Positions 1 through 7,598 of a stretch of 45,257 nucleotides of DNA are shown here, in pieces. The notes under the pieces were generated by a model that worked only from the letters and a program-made list of their open reading frames with translations, was not told the DNA's origin and did not search any database. Position 1 is the stretch's first letter; each line of letters begins with the position of its first letter. A program made the position numbers and the translations under genes. Origin of the DNA: Bacteroidales bacterium (GTDB lineage: Bacteria; Bacteroidota; Bacteroidia; Bacteroidales; ML635J-15); contig JAFZWY010000018.1 of assembly GCA_017617125.1 (NCBI GenBank), positions 1 to 45,257 of the forward strand. The letters run 5' to 3'.

Positions 1-51
1 GAATAAGCATTTGGAGTTGATAACTTTATATATTGAGAGTATTTTTATTAC

Positions 52-59
52 TATTTTTG
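52..59 (+). promoter_or_regulatory. -7 box upstream of the RM-TIR operon
   Basis: TATTTTTG matches the Bacteroidota sigma-ABfr -7 consensus TAnnTTTG and lies 25 nt before the methyltransferase ATG. I see no well-spaced -33 TTTG. The box suggests that the methyltransferase gene is the first gene of its transcript, rather than being read through from an hsdR gene further upstream. Confidence 0.5.
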
Positions 60-84
60 CAAACATTATTACAAGTACAATAAT

Positions 85-2133
85 ATGATAACCATTTCAG
101 AAATTCTAAAAGGTAGCGATTACAATTTGACGCAATTCAGCAACGATAAGATTATTAAACTGGAGAATAGCATAATAGAAAAAGATGTAAAAGGCAAAAT
201 TACGCCTTATATAAACTGTATTGTCAGAGGGAAAGAGATAAAACTCACTCCCGAAGAAATTGTTCGTCAATTGTATTTAATGGTGTTAACTGAGGATTAC
301 CATTACCCTGCCTCAAGAATGGAACTGGAGTACATAGTAACATTTGGTCGCGAGAAGAAGCGTGCCGACATTGTTATTTTTGACAAAGACCAGACCTATA
401 CACCTTACATCATTGTTGAGTTGAAAAGTCCAAAACTGAAAGACGGAAAGGAACAATTGAAAAGTTATTGCAACGGTACAGGTGCTCCTATAGGTGTATG
501 GACAAATGGCGAAAGTATTTCATATTATCATCGTAAAGACCCGAATTTCTTTGAGGATATACCGACAATTCCAAATGCCAATGAGAAACTATCCGACATT
601 TTGAGCGAGCGTTGGTATATTGATGACCTGGTGAAGAAAGACAAGTTGGTTAATGAACGTAAATCGCTGAAAGACTTGATTCTGGAAATGGAAGATGAAG
701 TCCTTGCAAATGCGGGAGTAGATGTTTTTGAAGAGGTATTCAAACTGATTTTTACCAAATTGTATGATGAAATGGAAAGCGGTCGAAAAAGAGACCGCCA
801 TTTGATGTTCCGCAATTATGGGGATACTGAAACCGAATTGAAAGAAAAACTCCAAAGCCTTTTCAATGAAGCCAAAGAAAAATGGTCGGGTGTTTTCACC
901 GAAGATGCAAAACTGATGCTTACGCCTTCACATTTGTCGGTATGTGTTAGTTCGTTGCAGGATGTTAAACTTTTCAACTCCAATTTGGATGTAGTTGATG
1001 AGGCCTTTGAATACCTGATAAACAAAAGTAGCAAAGGTGAAAAAGGACAATACTTCACCCCCCGTTATGTGATTGACATGTGTGTGAGAATGTTGAATCC
1101 TTCTGATAAGGAAACCATGATTGACACTGCTGCCGGCAGTTGTGGATTCCCTGTGCACACCATTTTCTATGTTTGGCAAAAGATTTTGGAAAGCAAGGGA
1201 TTGAAAAAGAGCCATTTGTTTACATTGGAACAGAAACCTGCAGAGTGCACTGATTATGTACAAAACAAGGTTTTTGCCATTGACTTCGATGAAAAGGCGG
1301 TTCGTGTGGCAAGAACACTGAACCTTATTGCAGGCGATGGGCAAACAAATGTATTACATCTCAACACATTGGATTATGAACGGTGGAACGACCGAACGGA
1401 TGATAAGGATTGGTTAAAAACATATTCTCAAGGATGGTATAAACTTGACGATTTGCGTGTTGATTCAAAATCTAATCGCGACTTCAAATTTGACATACTA
1501 ATGGCAAATCCGCCGTTTGCCGGAGATATTAAGGAAAGCCGTATCTTGTCAAAATACGAATTGAGCAAAAATTCGGCAGGAAAAATGGCAAATAAGGTAG
1601 GTCGTGATATACTTTTTATCGAGCGTAATCTTGATTTCTTGAAACCTGGTGGGCGTATGGCGATAGTGCTGCCACAAGGAAGATTTAATAATAGTAGCGA
1701 CAAATACATACGCGATTACATTGCCGAGCGTTGCCGAATTTTGGCAGTAGTAGGTTTACATGGAAATGTTTTTAAACCGCACACAGGCACAAAGACAAGC
1801 GTTTTGTTCGTACAGAAATGGGATGATGTGTTGTGTCCCAAGAAAGATGACTATCCTATTTTCTTCGCCACTATGCAGGAACCAAGCAAAGACAACAGTG
1901 GGGAAAAGATTTTTGTGAAGAAAGGTGATTACCCGTCTATACAGAACAATGTCGTTTGTGATCCACCTGCACATTATGGTGTATCTCCAAAGGAGACTAA
2001 CGAATACTTGTTGGATACTCATGGACATTTGATAGTGAAGCACGACCTTTTCAACCACGATGGCCTGACCAAAGACGGCATTGCCGAGGCTTTTGCCGAA
2101 TTTGCCAAAAAGGAAGGGCTAAGTTTTTTTTGA
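85..2133 (+). CDS. N6-adenine DNA methyltransferase (HsdM-like) with N-terminal PD-(D/E)XK nuclease domain
   Basis: 682-aa protein that should methylate adenine and probably also cut DNA. Residues about 60-150 look like the HsdR_N type of PD-(D/E)XK nuclease: E80/E82, then RADIVIF (D95), then VELK (E112, K114), so the catalytic set appears intact. The methyltransferase part has GQYFTP at 321-326, SAM motif I DTAAGSCGF at 347-355 and the N6-adenine motif NPPF at 475-478. Ordinary HsdM lacks a nuclease domain. Nuclease and methylase on one chain with a separate specificity subunit is the layout of BcgI-type (Type IIB/IIG) enzymes. Its stop overlaps the next gene by 4 nt. Whether it cuts DNA is inference; it could instead be the M subunit of a Type I system whose hsdR lies outside the window. 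Confidence 0.88.
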   Translation: MITISEILKGSDYNLTQFSNDKIIKLENSIIEKDVKGKITPYINCIVRGKEIKLTPEEIVRQLYLMVLTEDYHYPASRMELEYIVTFGREKKRADIVIFDKDQTYTPYIIVELKSPKLKDGKEQLKSYCNGTGAPIGVWTNGESISYYHRKDPNFFEDIPTIPNANEKLSDILSERWYIDDLVKKDKLVNERKSLKDLILEMEDEVLANAGVDVFEEVFKLIFTKLYDEMESGRKRDRHLMFRNYGDTETELKEKLQSLFNEAKEKWSGVFTEDAKLMLTPSHLSVCVSSLQDVKLFNSNLDVVDEAFEYLINKSSKGEKGQYFTPRYVIDMCVRMLNPSDKETMIDTAAGSCGFPVHTIFYVWQKILESKGLKKSHLFTLEQKPAECTDYVQNKVFAIDFDEKAVRVARTLNLIAGDGQTNVLHLNTLDYERWNDRTDDKDWLKTYSQGWYKLDDLRVDSKSNRDFKFDILMANPPFAGDIKESRILSKYELSKNSAGKMANKVGRDILFIERNLDFLKPGGRMAIVLPQGRFNNSSDKYIRDYIAERCRILAVVGLHGNVFKPHTGTKTSVLFVQKWDDVLCPKKDDYPIFFATMQEPSKDNSGEKIFVKKGDYPSIQNNVVCDPPAHYGVSPKETNEYLLDTHGHLIVKHDLFNHDGLTKDGIAEAFAEFAKKEGLSFF

Positions 2134-3536
2134 GTAGCCCTTTCAACGAGGTAAAGTATAAGCAGTTGTTGGAAGGGCTAGAGATTAGTGAAGTTCAATT
2201 ATGTGAGTTAAAAGCTGATAATGGAGAACTAAGAATAGACGCAGAGTATTATCAGAAAGAATATTTGAATGAAGATACATGTTTGTCAAGAATTGGTGTT
2301 GCAAAACTAAGCAGTTATGCTTTTGTAACGGATGGTCAACACGGATATTATGAGTCTGACCCCAACTCGAATATTTATATGCTTGCCGCAAGAAACTGTA
2401 AAGATTATTTTGCAAACACAATTGACGCTTTGCCTCTTGCTAAATGGGTCGATGATAACAACAAACGATCATCATTACAAAATGAAGATATAATTTTATC
2501 AACACGTGGTTCTGTCGGCTGTTGTGCAATAGTTTACGAAGAAGTCTTGCCCGCCAACATAAATCAAGATGTTGCAAGAATTAAATTAAATGACAATAAT
2601 ACTTTTATTCCTGAATTTTTGATAACATATTTGAATTGTAAATATGGGCAAAATTGGATGTTGAGAAATCAAACGGGGATGGTTCAACAAGGTTTGTCGC
2701 TTGATAAGGTTCGTTCTATTCCACTTCCTTTACTTTCTATCATTTTCCAACAAAAAATCGAACATATCGTAAAGGCTGCTCATTCAAATCTATCCAAGTC
2801 TAAATCTCTTTATTCTGAAGCAGAGGAGTATTTGCTTTCCGAATTAGGCATAAAAGGCTGGCAACCGAACAATAATCCAGTAAACATCAAACATTTAAAA
2901 GAGTCGTTCCTAGCAAGTGGTAGATTTGATGCTGAGTATTATCAGAGCAAATATGATGAAATAGAAACTGCTGTAACAAAATACAAACATGGTTATGACA
3001 TAATAGGAAACTTGTTTGCTCAAAATACAGATGTATGCGATTACCAAGAGGATGCATACAATTACATAGAAATAGGTGATATCAACATCAGTGACGGCAC
3101 TGCTAGTTTCAATTTGGTTTTAAAAGAAGATTTGCCGGATAATGCAAAACGAGTTCTTCATACTAATGATTTACTTATTTCAAAAGTGAGACCCTATCGT
3201 GGTGCCGTTGCAATTATTGATTTTGATGATGAAAGATTAATTGGAAGTGGTGCATTTACTGTTTTACACGAAAGATCTTCATACAAGAAAGAAGTTTTGC
3301 AAATACTTTTGCGTACCCAAATATATAAGGATTGGTTGTTAAAGTGGAATGTCGGAAGTTCTTATCCTGTAATAAAAGATGAAGACATTTTGAATTTGCC
3401 GATTCCAAAAATACCTAATCAAGTTCAGACCGAAATTACTACATTCGTTCAGAAGAGCATCTCCTTGCGCAACGAGGCGAAACAACTTTTGGAAGATGCA
3501 AAATTGATGGTGGAAAGTGAGATAGAGAAAAGATAA
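2130..3536 (+). CDS. Restriction-modification specificity subunit (HsdS-like)
   Basis: 468-aa DNA-recognition subunit expected to bind the methyltransferase and read a bipartite target. It has two half-repeats, each opening with R(I/F)DAEYYQ (residues 35-42 and 265-272). Each is followed by a target-recognition domain, then helical spacers (about 205-240 and 425-468) that would form the coiled-coil arms of the HsdS fold. The start is TTG at 2130, inside the end of the methylase gene. AGGAAGGG at 2111-2118 could serve as ribosome binding site, and no in-frame ATG occurs before the first conserved segment. The start lies at the end of a run of eight T, so translation by -1 slippage is an alternative. 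It is visibly AT-rich compared with the core genes. Confidence 0.9.
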   Translation: MSSPFNEVKYKQLLEGLEISEVQLCELKADNGELRIDAEYYQKEYLNEDTCLSRIGVAKLSSYAFVTDGQHGYYESDPNSNIYMLAARNCKDYFANTIDALPLAKWVDDNNKRSSLQNEDIILSTRGSVGCCAIVYEEVLPANINQDVARIKLNDNNTFIPEFLITYLNCKYGQNWMLRNQTGMVQQGLSLDKVRSIPLPLLSIIFQQKIEHIVKAAHSNLSKSKSLYSEAEEYLLSELGIKGWQPNNNPVNIKHLKESFLASGRFDAEYYQSKYDEIETAVTKYKHGYDIIGNLFAQNTDVCDYQEDAYNYIEIGDINISDGTASFNLVLKEDLPDNAKRVLHTNDLLISKVRPYRGAVAIIDFDDERLIGSGAFTVLHERSSYKKEVLQILLRTQIYKDWLLKWNVGSSYPVIKDEDILNLPIPKIPNQVQTEITTFVQKSISLRNEAKQLLEDAKLMVESEIEKR

Positions 3537-3547
3537 AACAAACTGAT

Positions 3548-4219
3548 ATGGGAAGAAAAATTTTTATTTCATACAAATACGCTGACAGCAAAGTCCGTCG
3601 TCTTTCTCAAACTCCTTGGGGGGATCAAACCACAGTAAGAGATTATGTAGATCTTTTGCAAAACCTTATTGAAGCCACCGATCATATTAATAAAGGAGAG
3701 GATGATGGCGAGGATATGAGTTCGCTTGCAGATGCCACAATTGGATCTAAACTTGGTGATAAAATATTTGACAGTTCTGTAACCATTGTATTTATCTCAA
3801 AAGGAATGAAAGAAAATGATGTGCCAGAAAGAGAGCAATGGATTCCATGGGAAATATCATATTCTTTAAAAGAGCAGTCAAGAAACTATGGCAGAAGTAA
3901 AACTAATGCAATGTTGGCTGTTGTGTTACCTGATGAAAACGGTAGTTATGATTATTTTATTACCGACAATTTTTGCAGCAGAACATTGCATACAGATTTT
4001 CTATTTGATATTTTGAAAAAGAACATGTTCAATGAAAAGATTCCCAATACTTATAAATGCCCGACTTGTGGAGGAACACATTATCGAGGCGAATCGTCTT
4101 ATGTCAAATCAGTGAAATGGGATGACTTCTATGACAAAAAAGCATTCAATGAATATATTGATGTTGTTATTGAAATAAAGAACCATATTAATGATTACAA
4201 AATAATTAAAAACTTATAA
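3548..4219 (+). CDS. TIR-like (ThsB/DUF1863-related) protein with C-terminal CxxC
   Basis: 223-aa protein beginning with GRKIFISYKYAD, the first strand of a TIR fold. A second core strand (VTIVFISKGM, about 78-87) and WIPWEISYSL follow, with E102 at the position of the catalytic glutamate of NAD-consuming TIR domains. Residues 171-178 (CPTCGGTH) could bind a metal, though only one clear CxxC pair is visible. TIR proteins of this kind in Thoeris and related defences turn NAD+ into nucleotide signals or deplete it. The gene starts 11 nt after the specificity gene and overlaps the next gene by 1 nt (TAATG), so it is almost certainly co-transcribed with both. The TIR assignment is good; NADase activity and ligand are inference. 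Confidence 0.8.
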   Translation: MGRKIFISYKYADSKVRRLSQTPWGDQTTVRDYVDLLQNLIEATDHINKGEDDGEDMSSLADATIGSKLGDKIFDSSVTIVFISKGMKENDVPEREQWIPWEISYSLKEQSRNYGRSKTNAMLAVVLPDENGSYDYFITDNFCSRTLHTDFLFDILKKNMFNEKIPNTYKCPTCGGTHYRGESSYVKSVKWDDFYDKKAFNEYIDVVIEIKNHINDYKIIKNL

Positions 4220-4665
4220 TGATGGATAATTTGCACAAGGAAATTGATTTGATACAAAATTGTATCAACCGAATGGCGAAAAACTCATTTATGCTAAAGG
4301 GATGGGCTATTTCATTACTTGCAGTAGTTTTAGCGCTAACAGCAGACAAGTTAAATCCTTTATTCCTATTTTGTTCCGTCTTTATTCCTCTATTATGCTT
4401 TTGGTATTTAGATGCTTTCTTTCTTCGTACCGAAAAAATGTATAGAAAGATGTACGAATGGGTTTTAAAAGAGCGCAAAGAGGGAAGGGTGGATTTTCAA
4501 TACGATTTAGACCCAAGTAGATTTAAAAATCAAGTTGAAACTCATTGCACTGTAATGTTTTCCAAAACATTAAGAGTGTTTTATGGCATACCTTTATTGG
4601 TCGTATTGTTTGTGATTTTGTATAATTCGAGAGACATAATATGTTGCTGTTTTTGTGGCTGTTAA
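4219..4665 (+). CDS. Small three-helix membrane protein linked to TIR genes
   Basis: 148-aa protein with an amphipathic N-terminus (EIDLIQNCINRMAKNSF) and three likely membrane helices at about 24-42, 47-68 and 120-136. A charged loop (71-110) separates the second and third. The last seven residues hold five cysteines (CCCFCGC). No enzyme motif, Macro, SLOG or other nucleotide-binding domain is visible. The N-terminal pattern recalls a family of small bacterial membrane proteins found near TIR genes, but that is memory, not a search. Its place between TIR genes makes it a candidate membrane-disrupting effector or membrane anchor. ATG at 4219 is directly followed by another ATG at 4222; either could be the start. 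Confidence 0.8.
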   Translation: MMDNLHKEIDLIQNCINRMAKNSFMLKGWAISLLAVVLALTADKLNPLFLFCSVFIPLLCFWYLDAFFLRTEKMYRKMYEWVLKERKEGRVDFQYDLDPSRFKNQVETHCTVMFSKTLRVFYGIPLLVVLFVILYNSRDIICCCFCGC

Positions 4666-4681
4666 AATAATCAATTGAGAT

Positions 4682-5485
4682 ATGTACAGAGGTTTTAAAT
4701 TGGATATTGAATTGTCAGATTTCGAAAGTTTAAGTAAAAATAGTAGTTCATTGCGCAATTACATTTATAGCAACACCAACTATGACCGTTATCATAGAAT
4801 AGGCAAATCAATGCTTGATGATTTCAAACAAGAGGTTGGCACTGAACTTGTTCAATATATCATTGGCGATTCTGGTGTCATTGATGGCACAAAACTTCAA
4901 GAAGATTGGTTCCCTACTGTTAATTGTGACATCTTCATCTCCCATTCTCACAAAGACGAGGACTTGGCAATTGCTTTAGCAGGTTGGCTGTATGAGACAT
5001 TTGGGTTAGAATCGTTCATTGATTCATGCATTTGGGGATATGCAGATGATTTGTTGGAAATAATCGACGATGAACACTGTAGAAATTCAACGAAAAGTTA
5101 TGGTTACAAAAGGAGGAATTTTTCTACAAGCCATGTGCACATGATGCTGAATATGGCATTAATGCAAATGATAGACAAGACAGAGTGTCTCTTTTTCTTG
5201 AACACGCCCAATTCAATCGATTTGTCAGATATTGAAACACGGACATTGTCTCCGTGGATTTATTCAGAGATTGGTATTAGTCAGATGATTGAAAAGAAAA
5301 GTCCACGAACAAAATATTTTAGTGACAATCTTGATGAATCTTTGGGAATATCGTATAAATTAGACTTGTCTCATTTGGCAAATATTAATCACGCTGATTT
5401 GCTACTGTGGAAACAAAAAAATGTACGGGAAGAAAGGGCTTTAAACAGTTTGTATGAAATAATTCCAGCACCAAAAAAACGATAA
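4682..5485 (+). CDS. TIR domain protein
   Basis: 267-aa protein. Residues 1-78 form an N-terminal region I do not recognise. A TIR domain follows from about 80 to 215: NCDIFISHSHKDEDLA (strand A and the following loop), a region rich in F/W/D around 112-130, CLFFLNTP at about 169-176, and PWIYSEI with E196 as the probable catalytic glutamate. The tail (216-267) is unassigned. It resembles bacterial TIR proteins of the toll/interleukin-receptor class rather than the ThsB-like class of its two neighbours. It lies 16 nt after the membrane protein gene and 2 nt before the next TIR gene. Role in NAD+ cleavage and phage defence is inferred from family and context. Confidence 0.85.
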   Translation: MYRGFKLDIELSDFESLSKNSSSLRNYIYSNTNYDRYHRIGKSMLDDFKQEVGTELVQYIIGDSGVIDGTKLQEDWFPTVNCDIFISHSHKDEDLAIALAGWLYETFGLESFIDSCIWGYADDLLEIIDDEHCRNSTKSYGYKRRNFSTSHVHMMLNMALMQMIDKTECLFFLNTPNSIDLSDIETRTLSPWIYSEIGISQMIEKKSPRTKYFSDNLDESLGISYKLDLSHLANINHADLLLWKQKNVREERALNSLYEIIPAPKKR

Positions 5486-5487
5486 TT

Positions 5488-6108
5488 ATGAGATACACTT
5501 TTTTCAGTTTCTGTTATGATGATGTACTTAGTTTCCGAGCTAATGTCGTTAGAAATAGCTATATTACCAAATATGGTAAAGACAAGTTTATTGATGGTTC
5601 TATTTGGGAAGACGCCAAAACGAAATCGCCCACAAAAATAAAAGAGCTTATTGATAATTCTGGCATAAAGAATACATCTGTTACTGCAGTACTTATTGGA
5701 GACCATACAGCTAATAGAAGATGGATAAACTATGAAATTGTTAAAAGTTTTGAGCAAGGTAATGGTATTTTGGGAATTTATATTAACAGAATAAAGGATA
5801 AAACTGGACATATTACCCACAAAGGATTGAATCCATTAGATAGGTTGGCATTGCATGTTTCAGATGATGGAAAAACAATATCTTTTTATGAACTTAAAGA
5901 TGGAAAATGGCGGCAATTTTATGATTTGCCAACGATAAATAATAAAAAATCAAATACTTTGTTTTTTGAAGATGGATGGTTTAATAGTGATTTTGGCAAG
6001 ACTTTCCGTTTTTCGGAATTATTTCAAACATATTGTTGGGTAAATGATAATGGATACAATAATATATCACAATGGATTGAAGAAGCTGCAGAGCAGGCGG
6101 GAAGATAG
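5488..6108 (+). CDS. ThsB-like TIR protein (MTH538/DUF1863 type)
   Basis: 206-aa protein whose pattern fits the ThsB/MTH538 TIR-like family: RYTFFSFCYDD at the N-terminus, a VVRNSYITK segment, DGSIWED at 37-42, then the core strand TSVTAVLIGDHTANRRWINYEI with E83 as probable catalytic glutamate, then GNGILGIYI. In Thoeris, ThsB proteins sense infection and make ADP-ribose-type signals for a ThsA effector. No SIR2-SLOG or Macro-membrane ThsA is encoded in the window. It is the last gene of the apparent operon. No clear terminator follows; the next 300 bases hold only short broken reading frames. Confidence 0.85.
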   Translation: MRYTFFSFCYDDVLSFRANVVRNSYITKYGKDKFIDGSIWEDAKTKSPTKIKELIDNSGIKNTSVTAVLIGDHTANRRWINYEIVKSFEQGNGILGIYINRIKDKTGHITHKGLNPLDRLALHVSDDGKTISFYELKDGKWRQFYDLPTINNKKSNTLFFEDGWFNSDFGKTFRFSELFQTYCWVNDNGYNNISQWIEEAAEQAGR

Positions 6109-6145
6109 TGTAAAACAATGACAAAAAAGAGAAAATCTACAAGAA

Positions 6146-6174
6146 ATATTAGCAAAGAATAAAAATATTATGAC
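6146..6174 (+). repeat. Direct repeat copy 1 (duplicated gene leader)
   Basis: ATATTAGC-A-AAGAATAAAA...ATTATGAC, about 28 bp, matches 6222-6249 with one substitution and one small indel. Both copies end in an ATG. Copy 1 opens a 13-codon reading frame (6170-6211), apparently the stump of a lost gene. Confidence 0.7.
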
Positions 6175-6221
6175 TACAATTCAATGTGAACCAATGCCGC
6201 AGGCGGAATGAAAATAGTGTT

Positions 6222-6249
6222 ATATTAGCGAAGAATAAAACATTATGAC
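6222..6249 (+). repeat. Direct repeat copy 2 (duplicated gene leader)
   Basis: Second copy of the roughly 28-bp leader at 6146-6174. It ends in the ATG of the 39-codon small ORF starting at 6245. Duplication of a leader in front of two different short frames suggests recombination between related defence cassettes. Confidence 0.7.
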
Positions 6250-6364
6250 AAAGGAAATAGAAATAAAGAAACCACAAATTGAAATGCCAGACAAGCAACT
6301 TGTTTTATTGGCAGATAAGATTGTTGCAGAAATAAACAATGGCAAAATCAAACTTGCAGTGTAA
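6245..6364 (+). CDS. Small ORF, 39 aa, possible gene remnant
   Basis: ATG at 6245 opens MTKEIEIKKPQIEMP and runs 39 codons to TAA at 6362-6364, ending KIKLAV. It has no recognisable domain. It lies 49 nt before the DUF1016 gene and could be a small partner gene or the N-terminal stump of a longer gene. The whole stretch 6109-6413 otherwise contains only a 14-codon frame at 6119 and a 13-codon frame at 6170. I favour decay over a functional peptide. Confidence 0.3.
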   Translation: MTKEIEIKKPQIEMPDKQLVLLADKIVAEINNGKIKLAV

Positions 6365-6413
6365 AAGAAGATTTATAGATGTTTGCCAAATTGAAAAAGC
6401 AGGAGGGCATAGC

Positions 6414-7505
6414 ATGATAGAAGATAAAATTGTTTCAAAAAACGGAAATGCCGACAAACAAGTTGCAGTGATGTCGCAGTCTTTGATACAAGATTTGCGT
6501 CAGATTGTTGAACAGGCACGCGTGCATGTGGCCGCTACCGTCAATAGCGAGTTGACGCTGATGTATTGGCACATTGGAGACCGCATAAACCGTGAAGTGC
6601 TTGGAAACGAACGTGCCGAATATGGAAAACAAATTGTTGCAACAGTAGTGCAACAATTGCAAGCGGAATATGGGACAAAGGGTTTTGAGGAAAGGACAAT
6701 CCGACGGATGATGAAATTTGCGACAATATTTCCCGACATTCAAATTGTGTCAACACTGTTGTCAAAATTGTCGTGGTCTCATTTTCTGATAGTTATGCCC
6801 ATAAAAGATGAGTTACAACGAGAGTTTTATATTACAATGGCGGCAGCAGAGAGATGGAGCGTTAGAACCTTGCAATCAAAAATTGACGGAATGCTTTATG
6901 AGCGTACCGCTATTAGCGGGAAACCAGACGAGATGATAAAACAGGAACTTTCGCAACTGCGTGACGACAATGTACTTTCTCCCGACCTTGTTTTTAAAAG
7001 CCCATATTTTCTGGAATTTACAGGCCTCAAAGGAATGTACAGTGAAAAATCTTTGGAAGATAGCCTTGTCGCCCATTTAGAGCAATTCATCTTGGAACTC
7101 GGTAATGGCTTTAGTTTTATAGAACGTCAAAAACGGATGATTATTGATGGCGAAGACTTCTATCTCGACTTGCTATTTTATCATCGACGACTACATCGGC
7201 TCATTGCCATTGACCTGAAATTGGGCAAGTTTAAGGCACAATACAAGGGACAGATGGAATTGTACTTGCGCTGGTTGGAAGCAAACGAGGTTGAATCGGG
7301 CGAGGAATCGCCACTTGGACTGTTGCTTTGCACCGAAGGTGGCGAGGAACAAATAGAACTCCTACAATTGGATAAGTCGGGCATCAATGTGGCGCAATAT
7401 ATGACCGAACTGCCGCCCAAAGAGGTTTTGCAGAAACAATTGCAGAAATCGTTGATGACTGCTAAAGCACAGTTCGAAAACATAGCGGAGGAGGACAAGC
7501 AATGA
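6414..7505 (+). CDS. PDDEXK nuclease domain protein (DUF1016/YhcG family)
   Basis: 363 aa from ATG 6414. I chose this start because AGGAGG at 6401-6406 sits 7 nt upstream; an in-frame upstream start at 6339 would add 25 unconserved residues. The N-terminal DUF1016 domain (about 20-160) carries TLMYWHIGDRI, and the C-terminal PD-(D/E)XK domain has DFYLDLLFY (D252) and AIDLKLG (D267, K269). The family is annotated as YhcG-like and is common beside Type I RM genes in Bacteroidota and in defence islands. Its reaction is not firmly known; DNA cleavage or branch processing is inferred from the fold. It overlaps a 22-codon frame at its 3' end (ATGA). Confidence 0.88.
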   Translation: MIEDKIVSKNGNADKQVAVMSQSLIQDLRQIVEQARVHVAATVNSELTLMYWHIGDRINREVLGNERAEYGKQIVATVVQQLQAEYGTKGFEERTIRRMMKFATIFPDIQIVSTLLSKLSWSHFLIVMPIKDELQREFYITMAAAERWSVRTLQSKIDGMLYERTAISGKPDEMIKQELSQLRDDNVLSPDLVFKSPYFLEFTGLKGMYSEKSLEDSLVAHLEQFILELGNGFSFIERQKRMIIDGEDFYLDLLFYHRRLHRLIAIDLKLGKFKAQYKGQMELYLRWLEANEVESGEESPLGLLLCTEGGEEQIELLQLDKSGINVAQYMTELPPKEVLQKQLQKSLMTAKAQFENIAEEDKQ

Positions 7506-7547
7506 GAACTCCTGCAATGAAATATAAACAGCAATGGGCAGAAACTT

Positions 7548-7568
7548 GTGCAGAAATCAAAGGCATTT
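7548..7568 (+). repeat. 21-bp direct repeat, copy 1
   Basis: GTGCAGAAATCAAAGGCATTT matches 7832-7852 at 20 of 21 positions. It flanks the AbiH remnant on the left. In one frame both copies encode a protein ending AEI(K/T)GI followed by a stop. Confidence 0.75.
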
Positions 7569-7598
7569 AACTAAACGAAAATTTGTAGAAAAGCGACA

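Noticed and set aside
85..2133. Lysine, purine or other riboswitches upstream of metabolic genes (asd, guaB, purD, nadA) were also looked for across the window
   Set aside because: Upstream gaps are short or filled with repeats, and no known aptamer core was recognised.
3548..6108. Standard Thoeris system
   Set aside because: The TIR genes fit ThsB-like and TIR classes, but no SIR2-SLOG or Macro-membrane ThsA is encoded here, so the standard name is not justified.
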